Shown: positions 13,851-21,299 of the stretch, one piece after another | Layout: each line of letters opens with the position of its first letter | How positions within the stretch are numbered: the stretch's first letter is position 1 | Source: a virus | IMG/VR virus record: IMGVR_UViG_3300012001_000006 | Location: 17,266 to 81,265 of that record | Length of the DNA stretch: 64,000 nt | Strand: one strand, 5' to 3' | Notes under the pieces: generated by a model | Database searches by the model: none | The model's input: the letters and a program-made list of their open reading frames with translations, nothing else | What the model was told of the DNA's origin: nothing | Program-made: the position numbers and the translations under genes

Positions 13851-14498
13851 TCAGCGCGACAGGTAGGTCTCGATGGACTTGCGATCCGCCTCTTCGTCGA
13901 TGCGAATCAGGTTCGCGTAGCCATTTTCCAGTTCGGCCCACACCATCCCGAACGCCTCGAAGATTGTGAAGTCGAGGCCGGTCAGTCGGGCCAGACGCCC
14001 ACCTTCGTTTTGCCAGAACACGTACGGGAAGCGAAGCTGCTGCGGACAGGCCAGGATGCACTTCTTAGCCAGCGCTGAGAGCGCCTTGGTGCGCTCCATG
14101 CGGGAGACCATCGTCCAGGTCACGCTGGCGACCTCTGACGCGTCCATGCCGGTCTCCAGGGCGAACAGAATCGCCGCAGCTTTCGGTTGCTGCGCGTGTC
14201 GCAGTCCATTACGCAGCTCACCCGCTGTCAGGTAGACGCGCGATGGCGAGCGGTAGGTCAGCATGGGAGGGCTGGCAAATTCGTTGCGCGCGACCGCCGC
14301 TTGTACTTCTCGCATTGCGAGGTCGATGGCTGATTCTGCTTGATCGCGCTGGCCGGCTTCTGACATGCGGGCCACGAACGCGTAGATGGATGCGGTGCTG
14401 ATCTTGTCGGCCGGTCGAGACCAGAGCGGCGACTGTGAGAGCGGCGATACGCCGAGAATTGTGGAAATCTTACCGATGTCCTTGAGCGCTGGTGTCAT
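13851..14498 (-). CDS. Tyrosine-recombinase-like protein lacking catalytic residues
   Basis: A 215-aa protein. Its middle (AAILFALETGMDASEVASVTWTMV, split here as AAILFALETGMD / ASEVASVTW) aligns with the box I region of tyrosine recombinases (ALLxALxTGxRxSExxxLxW), but the catalytic Arg is replaced. No HxLRH box, GH motif or terminal Tyr is seen. It is probably a domesticated or decayed integrase-fold protein without strand-exchange activity. The ATG at 14498 has GGAGGG upstream; the frame continues further without a good start. It lies between attP and the guanylate kinase-like gene. Confidence 0.6.
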   Translation of the reverse strand: MTPALKDIGKISTILGVSPLSQSPLWSRPADKISTASIYAFVARMSEAGQRDQAESAIDLAMREVQAAVARNEFASPPMLTYRSPSRVYLTAGELRNGLRHAQQPKAAAILFALETGMDASEVASVTWTMVSRMERTKALSALAKKCILACPQQLRFPYVFWQNEGGRLARLTGLDFTIFEAFGMVWAELENGYANLIRIDEEADRKSIETYLSR

Positions 14499-14534
14499 GT
14501 TCCCTCCAACGCTCAAGGATACCGCATTGCTAAA

Positions 14535-15158
14535 TTACGCGATAGCGAAATCCAGCGCCAGCATATCGGCGATTTCGACGCAATTCGTTATGTCGATCCG
14601 CTGCAAATCCAGATCGTACGCATGCGCCTCAAGTCGCCAAGCCTGCTCGGTCGTCATCATCACTTCCATGCGCTTCGCTGCCGTCTTGATAACTCTGTTG
14701 TGACTGTTGCTCCCTATCGCCGCCGCTGCCGTCGCATCATTGATCGTACGCTGTAAAAATCGCTCATTGATGACTGACTGCGGATTGTCGACGAAAACCT
14801 GGCGCAACTGAATTTCGTCGCGGTGGCTTTTGCACCACAACGCGATCTGTTTCGCGCCGACCGGCTCACACACCAGAACGATATGGTCGCCATGCATGAA
14901 CAGTCGATTCAGTTCCGCCGTTGACAGTCCGTAGAAGTTGTCGCCGAACTGGATGCACTCGATGAACATGCCGCAGTCTTTCATCGTCTTGAACTTGTCT
15001 GCGCCGATGAAATAGTAATCGACGCCATCGACTTCGCCGGCGCGTGGCAGCCGCGTGGTGGTTGATACCGCTTTCATGCAGCCGCGTTCGACCATCATAC
15101 TTTCGAGCGTGGATTTACCGGCGCAGGATGGGCCGGTCAGTGTGGTGAGTTGTTTCAC
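14535..15158 (-). CDS. Guanylate kinase-like protein
   Basis: A 207-aa P-loop kinase. The start LTGPSCAGKSTLESMM is the Walker A loop. It is followed by the guanylate kinase GMP-binding signature STTTRLPRAGEVDGVDYYFI (residues about 32-51). The later region, with GDNFYGLSTAELNRL, also matches guanylate kinases. It would phosphorylate GMP or dGMP to raise nucleotide supply for phage DNA synthesis. Its ATG overlaps the upstream stop by 4 bp, part of a long chain of coupled genes up to 23172. Confidence 0.8.
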   Translation of the reverse strand: MKQLTTLTGPSCAGKSTLESMMVERGCMKAVSTTTRLPRAGEVDGVDYYFIGADKFKTMKDCGMFIECIQFGDNFYGLSTAELNRLFMHGDHIVLVCEPVGAKQIALWCKSHRDEIQLRQVFVDNPQSVINERFLQRTINDATAAAAIGSNSHNRVIKTAAKRMEVMMTTEQAWRLEAHAYDLDLQRIDITNCVEIADMLALDFAIA

Positions 15159-15865
15159 AGAATGATCTCCAAAGGGGGTAGAGTTTGTTGAGTCAGCCCG
15201 ATTGCCGCAGCGGCGTCCAGACCGAGCTTTCGGACTTGATGGTTGATGTACGCCTCGACATCGATCTTGGCGGCTGTGGTGGCCTTTGCAAGCGCCTCTT
15301 CCGCCTGCCCCACGACGAAGCTGACTGAGCCTGGCAGGTACTCGGCTTCGCGACCCAAGTTCTTGTGGATCTCGCGCAATTCACCCTTCGGCAGTTTGCC
15401 CGACTCAATCAGGTCGCCGAGCTTGCGGATTTCAGCTTGCATAGCTTCCATGCGCCTTCTTCCAGACGCTTCGATTTCGCGCTTGAAGATTTCCATCTTC
15501 GACTCGTTCATGACGATGTACGGCATCGGCTCGCCGTTCACGTATGCGAGAGTGCATGGAACGCCGTCGCCACGTCCAGGCGATGTGATGAATTCGGCAA
15601 ACTGCGAATGGCTCATTTCGAACTCAACGAGCGTCGTGCCAACGCTGTGATTCCAGTCATTCGACAGGTTGCGCGCCAGCTCTGCGCGCTTGACCCGAAT
15701 GCAAATCCGATGGTCGTGCTTAACGTCCGAGCCAAAGAGCGTCTTGTCGCCGCCCGTCACGACCGACATCGTGACGACGCCAAAAGCGGGATGGTCGAAG
15801 ACTTCGTGCGGCTCGCACTTTCCCGTTCTCTCCTCGCGCTTAGTTGGCCGCTGATGCTTTCTCAT
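15155..15865 (-). CDS. Conserved-looking phage hypothetical protein (236 aa)
   Basis: Unrecognised by name. The N-terminal half is beta-rich (FGVVTMSVVTGGDKTLFGSD, then HDHRICIRVKRAEL) and includes SQFAEFITSPGRGDGVPCTL, a pattern I associate with widespread phage hypothetical proteins encoded in replication regions. The C-terminal half is a helical region with coiled-coil character (about 125-200). AAGGAG precedes the ATG. The gene overlaps both neighbours, so it is co-translated with the guanylate kinase-like gene. Confidence 0.65.
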   Translation of the reverse strand: MRKHQRPTKREERTGKCEPHEVFDHPAFGVVTMSVVTGGDKTLFGSDVKHDHRICIRVKRAELARNLSNDWNHSVGTTLVEFEMSHSQFAEFITSPGRGDGVPCTLAYVNGEPMPYIVMNESKMEIFKREIEASGRRRMEAMQAEIRKLGDLIESGKLPKGELREIHKNLGREAEYLPGSVSFVVGQAEEALAKATTAAKIDVEAYINHQVRKLGLDAAAAIGLTQQTLPPLEIIL

Positions 15866-16061
15866 TTTCCGGCTCCTTTTCTGTTGCGGCTCCGCGAGCC
15901 AGTTTGTCGGTGATCATCACAAGGAAACGCGTCATGGTGAAGATCGGTACTTCGTTGCCGGCGTTGTCGATGATCTGGACGAGACCGCCTTTGTTCGTGT
16001 TGAACACGCGTTCCGTCCAGGGCATCGTCGCCTTCAGCGCTTTGAATTCTTGCTCGTTCAC
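15840..16061 (-). CDS. Small hypothetical protein (73 aa)
   Basis: A 73-aa soluble product, MNEQEFKALKATMPWTERVF..., with a Glu/Ala-rich tail. The GTG start overlaps the upstream stop (GTGA) and AAGG lies about 12 bases upstream. No family recognised. It is part of the overlapping gene chain from the helicase to the guanylate kinase. Confidence 0.55.
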   Translation of the reverse strand: MNEQEFKALKATMPWTERVFNTNKGGLVQIIDNAGNEVPIFTMTRFLVMITDKLARGAATEKEPENEKASAAN

Positions 16062-16378
16062 GACGCACCTACCTTTCGTTTGCCAACTTCCTTCTTCAAG
16101 AGGATCTTCATCATCAGCACCGAGCCTTCAGTGGTGGCGAAAATGTAGATGATGCCGACCGCGACGATGTTCCACCAGTTGCCGGTCTTGATCGCTTGCC
16201 ATACCTGCAAGGTGATCAGAATGTTCGTGGCGAACCAGACGCCGTTGGAGCAGAGCGCAGCCCAACGGTGATAGTTTGGATCGCCGCTGTTGCGGCTGCG
16301 GCTGACCCATGTGAATGCCATGTTCTGTACGAAGGCGATCAGCGCGAGCGTGGCGAGGTCGAGAATTGAAATGTTCAT
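16058..16378 (-). CDS. Small membrane protein (106 aa, about three TM helices)
   Basis: A 106-aa protein starting at the ATG at 16378 (AAGGGG site). Hydrophobic segments are visible at about 7-23 (LATLALIAFVQNMAF), 44-60 (VWFATNILITLQVW) and 70-95 (WNIVAVGIIYIFATTEGSVL). The tail is basic (KKEVGKRK), predicting a cytoplasmic C-terminus. Its length and three-helix layout recall the small membrane protein at 58010-58297, but I see only weak residue similarity. Function unknown. Confidence 0.65.
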   Translation of the reverse strand: MNISILDLATLALIAFVQNMAFTWVSRSRNSGDPNYHRWAALCSNGVWFATNILITLQVWQAIKTGNWWNIVAVGIIYIFATTEGSVLMMKILLKKEVGKRKVGAS

Positions 16379-16386
16379 GAAGCCCC

Positions 16387-16767
16387 TTAAAAGGTTGAGT
16401 GTTGTTGCGGTTGATCGGGTGAAAATGTCGGCATTGGAGGGAACGCGATCCTCCGCAGGTCGGCGATGTGTTCTTTCATCAGCGAGACGACTTGTTCGCC
16501 GGCGCCAGTTACCTGCTGCCCCGAACTCGGCCGAATGCCGGCCTCCCACAGCGCATCGAGCAACGCCTGGGCCGACTGTTCGTCGAGTTGAAATGCCGGA
16601 TTGGGCGCGCTGTAGACGCCATACGCGCTCGTTGACACGGCCAGTGGCGGGAAAGGCATGAGCGTCTCCACTCCAGTCGGCGTCTGGCGGGCAAGCACAT
16701 GCACGTCGTACGCGTTGCACGCCAGGTTGCGCTCAAGCCGCGCTTTGCAGATCGGTATCAGGTTCAC
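16387..16767 (-). CDS. Hypothetical protein (126 aa)
   Basis: The start chosen is the GTG at 16767, which overlaps the stop of the upstream gene (GTGA) and has AAGGAG ahead of it. A longer frame from 16806 would run inside that upstream gene. The protein begins VNLIPICKARLERNLACNAY and contains DEQSAQALLDALWEAGIRPS, a helix resembling those in phage proteins that annotators leave unnamed. No function can be assigned. Confidence 0.55.
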   Translation of the reverse strand: MNLIPICKARLERNLACNAYDVHVLARQTPTGVETLMPFPPLAVSTSAYGVYSAPNPAFQLDEQSAQALLDALWEAGIRPSSGQQVTGAGEQVVSLMKEHIADLRRIAFPPMPTFSPDQPQQHSTF

Positions 16768-17069
16768 GTAGTCTCCTTCGGAATCCACACCCAAGCGGCG
16801 ACCCACGTTCCGCGCTCAGTTTTCGCCAGCATCGGCTTGTCGTCGATTTCGATGTCGTCGTCGGACGGCAATGCGTACTGTTCGCGCGCCAGGGCGACAA
16901 TCGCGCCCTCCTCGCCAGACAGCTCCGGCTCCAGCACCGTATTGACCGCATTGACGATCTTTTCCAGATCGATGCTGCCGATCGTTGTGATCGGGTGCGG
17001 AGGGAACTGCTGCATCCCAAGCCTGGCCCGTCTGAAGTCGGCCTTCAGGTCGTCGATGTCGATTTTCAC
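16764..17069 (-). CDS. Hypothetical protein (101 aa)
   Basis: A 101-aa acidic product, MKIDIDDLKADFRRARLGMQ, ending in an aromatic segment WVAAWVWIPKETT. GTG start inside the GTGA overlap with the 53-aa gene upstream. No family recognised. Four-base overlaps on both sides show it belongs to the ligase operon. Confidence 0.55.
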   Translation of the reverse strand: MKIDIDDLKADFRRARLGMQQFPPHPITTIGSIDLEKIVNAVNTVLEPELSGEEGAIVALAREQYALPSDDDIEIDDKPMLAKTERGTWVAAWVWIPKETT

Positions 17070-17227
17070 GCCGCCTCCTCCACGTCGCCAACCATCACGT
17101 CGGTCGTGCTGTCAAACACATTCGAGTCGCGCGCATCCTCAAGACTTTGCGCCATCTCGTCACGCGCTTTCTCAGCCTCCCCCTGGCTCTTTGCGCAGAT
17201 CGTCACCAGAATCGTGAAGTTCTTCAT
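17066..17227 (-). CDS. Small hypothetical protein (53 aa)
   Basis: A short gene filling the gap between the ligase and the 101-aa gene, with 4-bp overlaps at both ends (ATGA and GTGA). The product begins MKNFTILVTICAKSQGEAEK and ends in an acidic tail. The perfect overlaps support it despite its size. Function unknown. Confidence 0.6.
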   Translation of the reverse strand: MKNFTILVTICAKSQGEAEKARDEMAQSLEDARDSNVFDSTTDVMVGDVEEAA

Positions 17228-18618
17228 GCTGCCGCCTTCAGGATTGCCGCGCCCCGCTTTGCAGCCTCTTCTTGAGCGAAGACTTGCGCCAGTGTGTCCG
17301 CGACCGTTTTATCCTTGCGCAATTCAACGTAGCGCGGAAGGAAGAGCGAGTGCAGATCGCCTTCTTTCGACGGCCGCATGACACCGGTCGCCTTGACAGC
17401 CATGATGGTGCCGAGCAGCGCTGCGCGGTTGTCACTTATCTCCTTACGCTTCGCATCCTTGAAGCCGGACACGGACACGCGCAGTTGACCGCAGGACGTT
17501 TCAGTGATGACCGACCCGAAGGTGGCCGCGTTCTTGCCGTTGCCTGGTTCGAAGCCGACGATTTTCAGATCGACGACGAACTCCAGCTTCAGCTTGACCT
17601 GATCCTTTGATGTCGCGTCGCGCCAAATCGCCGTCATCTTTTTAAGGACGACGCCCTCTTTGCCGAGCGCCAGCAGTTCGGCATAGTATTCGTACGCCGC
17701 AGCCAGGCTCTTGACGATGCGCGTCGGGATGAGGCGTACCAGCGACGCAGGGCCGATCGCCGCTTCGCGTATTTGCGTGATGAGGCCCGTCAGGCGATTC
17801 TTGTACGGATCGAGGTACTGGCCCTTCGGTTTGACCGATGTCAGCGGAATCTGATCCCACACCAGCAGCACCGGCTTTTCGCCAGGGCCGAAGTCGCCGC
17901 CCTTGAGGACGCTGTTCAGAATGCCGTTGCCGATTTCACGCGCCAGGACAACGCCGTCGCGCTCGACGACCACTTCGCCATGACTTTGCGTGGAGCGTGG
18001 GAAGGTGAGCTGAATGTCGCCAATCATTTCGTCGAACTTTTCAGTCGGGAACTGGCTGCCTGCGCGCGACGACAGAAACACTTCGCCGTCGTCTTCGTGA
18101 TCGACGTTGAAGAACATGCCGTCCGCCTTCTCTTGCGCGATAACGCCGCCAGCAAAATCCCACTTGCTCAGATCGGTGTCGGTCGGCAGGCAGCAGCGCA
18201 TGTACGGGAAGTCCGGCACCAGGCCAGGAAACGCCTTGTTCGTGGTGTTCTCGCCAAAGCCGGCGCGCAAGTCTTTCAACAGGATGCGCTTGAACAGCTC
18301 CGCAGACTCTTCGCCGAGACGGTTGATTTCGTCCAGAATCGCCGCCTGCATTGCGGTGCCGGTCAGGGCGCGGACACGCATCTGGTCAAGGATCTCCCAC
18401 GTCTTCGCGTCGAACTGACCGGCGCCAGGTGCGGTGCGTTCCGGTATCTTCTTGACGCCGTAGGTGATCGTCGTGTCGCAGGCGGCCTTCAGCACTTTGC
18501 GCAGGAGGTCGCTGGTGTCGCACTTCTTGAGCATCGCCTCTTTGTCGTTCTTGCCAGGTGTGGCGGCGATCGATTCAATTAAGCCAAAAACCTCGTCGCT
18601 ATTCATAAGTAAGATCAT
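17224..18618 (-). CDS. ATP-dependent DNA ligase
   Basis: A 464-aa ligase of the T4 gp30 type, sealing nicks during phage replication. The adenylation motif is KADG (in AQEKADGMFF, about 164-173). Motifs SSRAG, EVVVERDG, EGVVLKK and KLKLEF follow in the usual order (Ia, III, IV, V). The N-terminal 130 residues are the helical DNA-binding region and the C-terminus is OB-fold-like. The ATG has GGAGG upstream. It is encoded in the replication chain between a hypothetical gene and three small genes. Confidence 0.9.
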   Translation of the reverse strand: MILLMNSDEVFGLIESIAATPGKNDKEAMLKKCDTSDLLRKVLKAACDTTITYGVKKIPERTAPGAGQFDAKTWEILDQMRVRALTGTAMQAAILDEINRLGEESAELFKRILLKDLRAGFGENTTNKAFPGLVPDFPYMRCCLPTDTDLSKWDFAGGVIAQEKADGMFFNVDHEDDGEVFLSSRAGSQFPTEKFDEMIGDIQLTFPRSTQSHGEVVVERDGVVLAREIGNGILNSVLKGGDFGPGEKPVLLVWDQIPLTSVKPKGQYLDPYKNRLTGLITQIREAAIGPASLVRLIPTRIVKSLAAAYEYYAELLALGKEGVVLKKMTAIWRDATSKDQVKLKLEFVVDLKIVGFEPGNGKNAATFGSVITETSCGQLRVSVSGFKDAKRKEISDNRAALLGTIMAVKATGVMRPSKEGDLHSLFLPRYVELRKDKTVADTLAQVFAQEEAAKRGAAILKAAA

Positions 18619-18629
18619 GTTTCCTCCGG

Positions 18630-19313
18630 TTATCGTGATGCGGCAACACGCCGCGCGTACTGCAATGGGGATTCGTTCGGCAGCATCATTACTACCGGAC
18701 GTGACGCGATGAGCGTCTTCAATTCGGGTGGCGTCGCGTTGACGGCCAGCGCAGCGACAACCTTCGGCGCTGGTGCCGGTGCGACAACCTTCGGTGCCAG
18801 TGCGGCGGGCGTCTCCGCCAGCTTCTTCATTTCGGCGTTGATCGCTGCGGCGTAGCTGTCTTCTTCCGGCGCCGGCGTGTCGAACTCGCGATCAGCCGCG
18901 GTCGGCGCTTCCTTCGGGGCCGACTTCGTGACGACATCGATCACGCGCCGCTTGCCTGGCATACGCGGGATTTCATCCGGCAGCGTCAAGTTCGTGATGA
19001 TTTGGTTCTGAATGAACTGGCGCGGAAAGTAGAACAGCGCCTCGCCCTTCAACAGCTCCTCGTTACGCATATGAATCGCCGCACAAGTCTTGTTGGCGAT
19101 CGAAGGGATGCAATCGGCGTGCAGCGGGTGCGTACGGCCCGCCTCATGCTCTGAAATCTTCCAGAGACACGACGAGTACGACGGACTGCGCTGCACGATG
19201 TCGCAGCCACGCAGATAGAACGCGTTGTCGCCGCCGGCCGAAGCCGATGGTGGGTAAATTTTCTTCGGCACTTCTGCCGGCTTCACTTCTTCAACTTTTG
19301 TTTCATCGGTCAT
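18630..19313 (-). CDS. Hypothetical Pro/Ala-rich protein (227 aa)
   Basis: Three ATG codons stand in a row; the third (19313) is best spaced from GGAG and was chosen. Residues about 30-125 look folded and contain several Cys and His (LRGCDIV, SSCLWKISEHEAGRTHPL, HADCIPS, NKTCAAIH), possibly a metal site. The C-terminal half is a low-complexity linker with APKVVAPAPAPKVVAA, ending in a helix MMLPNESPLQYARRVAAS. Not recognised. It precedes the ligase in the operon. Confidence 0.6.
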   Translation of the reverse strand: MTDETKVEEVKPAEVPKKIYPPSASAGGDNAFYLRGCDIVQRSPSYSSCLWKISEHEAGRTHPLHADCIPSIANKTCAAIHMRNEELLKGEALFYFPRQFIQNQIITNLTLPDEIPRMPGKRRVIDVVTKSAPKEAPTAADREFDTPAPEEDSYAAAINAEMKKLAETPAALAPKVVAPAPAPKVVAALAVNATPPELKTLIASRPVVMMLPNESPLQYARRVAASR

Positions 19314-19325
19314 CATCATCTCCAG

Positions 19326-19799
19326 TTACCAGCTACCCCAATTGCCATCGCGAACGATCGGCGGCTCTTCAATTTTTGTCGTGTCAACTATGTCAACCGC
19401 CGGCACGCCAGGCGTCATCGCAAAGTAGTCAAAATACTCAGAGACAGCCTCGCGATCCGTTGTCTCGTTGTAATGCTTCATCGTCGTCTCGCGCAGGCCC
19501 GTTTGGCTCAGTGACTTAGGGCCGACGATGTGGAAGCCAAACTTCGCCTCCGCGAATTTGTACACGCCCTTGCCAGGTCGCGGCGCCGACTTTTGGTTCA
19601 GAATTTCGCGCTGTGCCGACTTGGCCGCCCCTTCGCTTGCGTAGTATTCGATCTTCGTTTGGCCGCCACCGAGCCTCTTGCCGATCGGGCCGTATCGCTT
19701 GATCAAGATCGACTTACCACCGTCGCCGACGATCCGCACCGTTTCGTAGAACTTGGTGCCTCCGTCATGCTCCAGATATTTTGCCTCGACTTGATACAT
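19326..19799 (-). CDS. WGR-domain-like protein
   Basis: A 157-aa protein. Residues about 14-75 resemble the WGR domain: FYETVRIVGDGG, ILIKRYGPIGKRLGGGQTK (Trp replaced by Tyr in the WGR signature), then a helix EGAAKSAQREILNQK and KGVYKF. WGR domains occur in PARPs and in bacterial and phage proteins and bind nucleic acid. The C-terminal half is unassigned and ends in NWGSW. It is the first gene after the promoter/operator at 19836-19885. Confidence 0.65.
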   Translation of the reverse strand: MYQVEAKYLEHDGGTKFYETVRIVGDGGKSILIKRYGPIGKRLGGGQTKIEYYASEGAAKSAQREILNQKSAPRPGKGVYKFAEAKFGFHIVGPKSLSQTGLRETTMKHYNETTDREAVSEYFDYFAMTPGVPAVDIVDTTKIEEPPIVRDGNWGSW

Positions 19800-19835
19800 A
19801 TTCAGCTCTCCCGCGCATTTGACGCTTCACTCGAT

Positions 19836-19885
19836 AAGTCATATGTTACTTATCTATCTCAGGATTCACAAGTCATTAATGACTT
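19836..19885 (-). promoter_or_regulatory. Promoter with two palindromes
   Basis: Minus strand TTGTGA, 17 nt, TAACAT. The perfect 16-bp palindrome AAGTCATTAATGACTT (19870-19885) overlaps the -35 box. A weaker one (19836-19851) covers the -10/start region. The architecture and sequence match the 7119-7161 element. It faces the WGR gene. Confidence 0.65.
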
Positions 19886-19900
19886 ATCCGTACAGGTTGC

Positions 19901-20116
19901 CTATGGCATCACTTTGAAGTTTTCATCGAACAGCGAATGGATCCAACGTGAGGTCTCGCTCTCTTGTGGCAAGTCCGCCGGCACCACTAGAAGCCAGGGG
20001 CCGCGCTTATCCGAAAACAACACGCTGTCTCGCTTCGTCAGCACACGCCAGCGCGCGCCACGCTCTTTGATAACCTGTCTCCCGCGCTTCGAGAGTCCGG
20101 CCAGTTCTATGTTCAC
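19901..20116 (-). CDS. Small hypothetical basic protein (71 aa)
   Basis: The GTG at 20116 lies one base after the primase stop and has GAGGG upstream. The longer frame from 20155 would overlap the primase without a ribosome-binding site. The product begins VNIELAGLSKRGRQVIKERG and has a beta-rich middle (WLLVVPADL). Basic and small; unknown function. It ends just before the conserved 40-bp promoter block. Confidence 0.5.
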   Translation of the reverse strand: MNIELAGLSKRGRQVIKERGARWRVLTKRDSVLFSDKRGPWLLVVPADLPQESETSRWIHSLFDENFKVMP

Positions 20117-20117
20117 G

Positions 20118-21203
20118 TCACGCCCTCTTGCGCAGTCGCAGCCGCGTCGCCACACCCGCGTTGATCACTTCCGCTTTCCAGAATGCAGCGCAGACTTCGG
20201 ACGCGGGGATTTCGTTCGGGTCTTTGTCCTTCGGCAGTATCGCGATGCGCGCCTGGATGCCGCAGCCGTTCAGCATCAGCCCCGCCTCGATCGCATCGTC
20301 GATGGCGCGATCCTCGCCGTCCCACATGAAGGTTGCCTGTTTCAGCCCCTTCTCCTTCAAGCGCATGACCTTGGCGAGCTGGCTATGCTCGTCGCCGCGC
20401 GACAGGTGCTTGCCGAACGTACCAATCGGCACCACGTCACGCAGGGCCATATCGCCGTCCAGAGCGATTTTCATGGCAGCCACGTCGAATACCCCCTCAC
20501 CGATGGCGATACGCGCAGCACCGACCGCATTGTGGCCGTTGTACAGGTGTGTACCGGTCGAGGAAAAGCCAGGCGGGAATAGATATTTCTTATCTGCCGT
20601 GTCAGTGATGTCTCGCCCCTGGAAGCTGACCAGTTCGCCTTCCAGATCGAATACAGGAATGATGATCCGGTTGGTGTAATCCTGAAACAAAGGTCGCCCA
20701 CGCTCGTCCTCATAATTGAACTTCCCTCTCTGTGAAAAGCGCAGCGAGAAATACTTGGCGATGTCCGCGGTGATGTTGCGGCTGTCCAGGTACTTCAGGT
20801 TGCGCCCGTTGTGCGGCAGCGCGATCGATGCCGGCAGCTTCAGTTCCTCGCCGGTTAGACTGACCGCCACGCTGATCTTGCGCGCCGGCCGCCAGCCCTG
20901 ATCACGCGCGAACGTCTTGATGTGGTCAACCGTCGCCTTGTTCGTTCCGCCGATCGATGCGTGGATGAAGCTCCACTTGTTGTATTTCGTTTCGCAGTCG
21001 CCGGCGAAGCAGTTGCCGAGACCGCTGTCGGCGTTCAGAAACACCTTCCAGTTCGAGTTACCGCAGCAAGGGCATTCCTTGACGTTAAGCTGCTGGCCGG
21101 ATGCGCCGCGCGCCCGTTTGTAGCGGACACCTTCCTGATCCAGCCAGGACTCGATGTCGAGCGTATCGATGGCCTCGCGCAGCTCCTCGTTGCGGTCGGT
21201 CAT
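20118..21203 (-). CDS. DNA primase, zinc-finger plus Toprim type
   Basis: A 361-aa DnaG/T7-like primase that would lay down RNA primers for the DnaE-type polymerase. The N-terminal zinc-binding domain shows CPCCGNSN ... NCFAGDC (about 44-70). The Toprim core has IGEGVFDVAAM (catalytic Glu) and FMWDGE (acidic motif). No helicase domain is fused; the DnaB-type helicase is the separate gene upstream. Start ATG directly follows the stop of a 31-aa gene. Confidence 0.88.
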   Translation of the reverse strand: MTDRNEELREAIDTLDIESWLDQEGVRYKRARGASGQQLNVKECPCCGNSNWKVFLNADSGLGNCFAGDCETKYNKWSFIHASIGGTNKATVDHIKTFARDQGWRPARKISVAVSLTGEELKLPASIALPHNGRNLKYLDSRNITADIAKYFSLRFSQRGKFNYEDERGRPLFQDYTNRIIIPVFDLEGELVSFQGRDITDTADKKYLFPPGFSSTGTHLYNGHNAVGAARIAIGEGVFDVAAMKIALDGDMALRDVVPIGTFGKHLSRGDEHSQLAKVMRLKEKGLKQATFMWDGEDRAIDDAIEAGLMLNGCGIQARIAILPKDKDPNEIPASEVCAAFWKAEVINAGVATRLRLRKRA

Positions 21204-21299
21204 TTAGGCATCCAGCCAGAGGCACAAGAAGCCGATAACGAACGCATACCACGGTGCGTCATAGTGAATACAGGCGAAAAAAGCGAAGATAGCAGTCAT
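21204..21299 (-). CDS. Very small hydrophobic protein (31 aa)
   Basis: A 31-codon frame exactly filling the space between helicase and primase. The ATG overlaps the helicase TAA and its own TAA abuts the primase ATG. The product, MTAIFAFFACIHYDAPWYAF then VIGFLCLWLDA, is strongly hydrophobic, probably a single membrane segment. Tight coupling supports expression; it could also serve mainly to couple translation. Confidence 0.5.
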   Translation of the reverse strand: MTAIFAFFACIHYDAPWYAFVIGFLCLWLDA

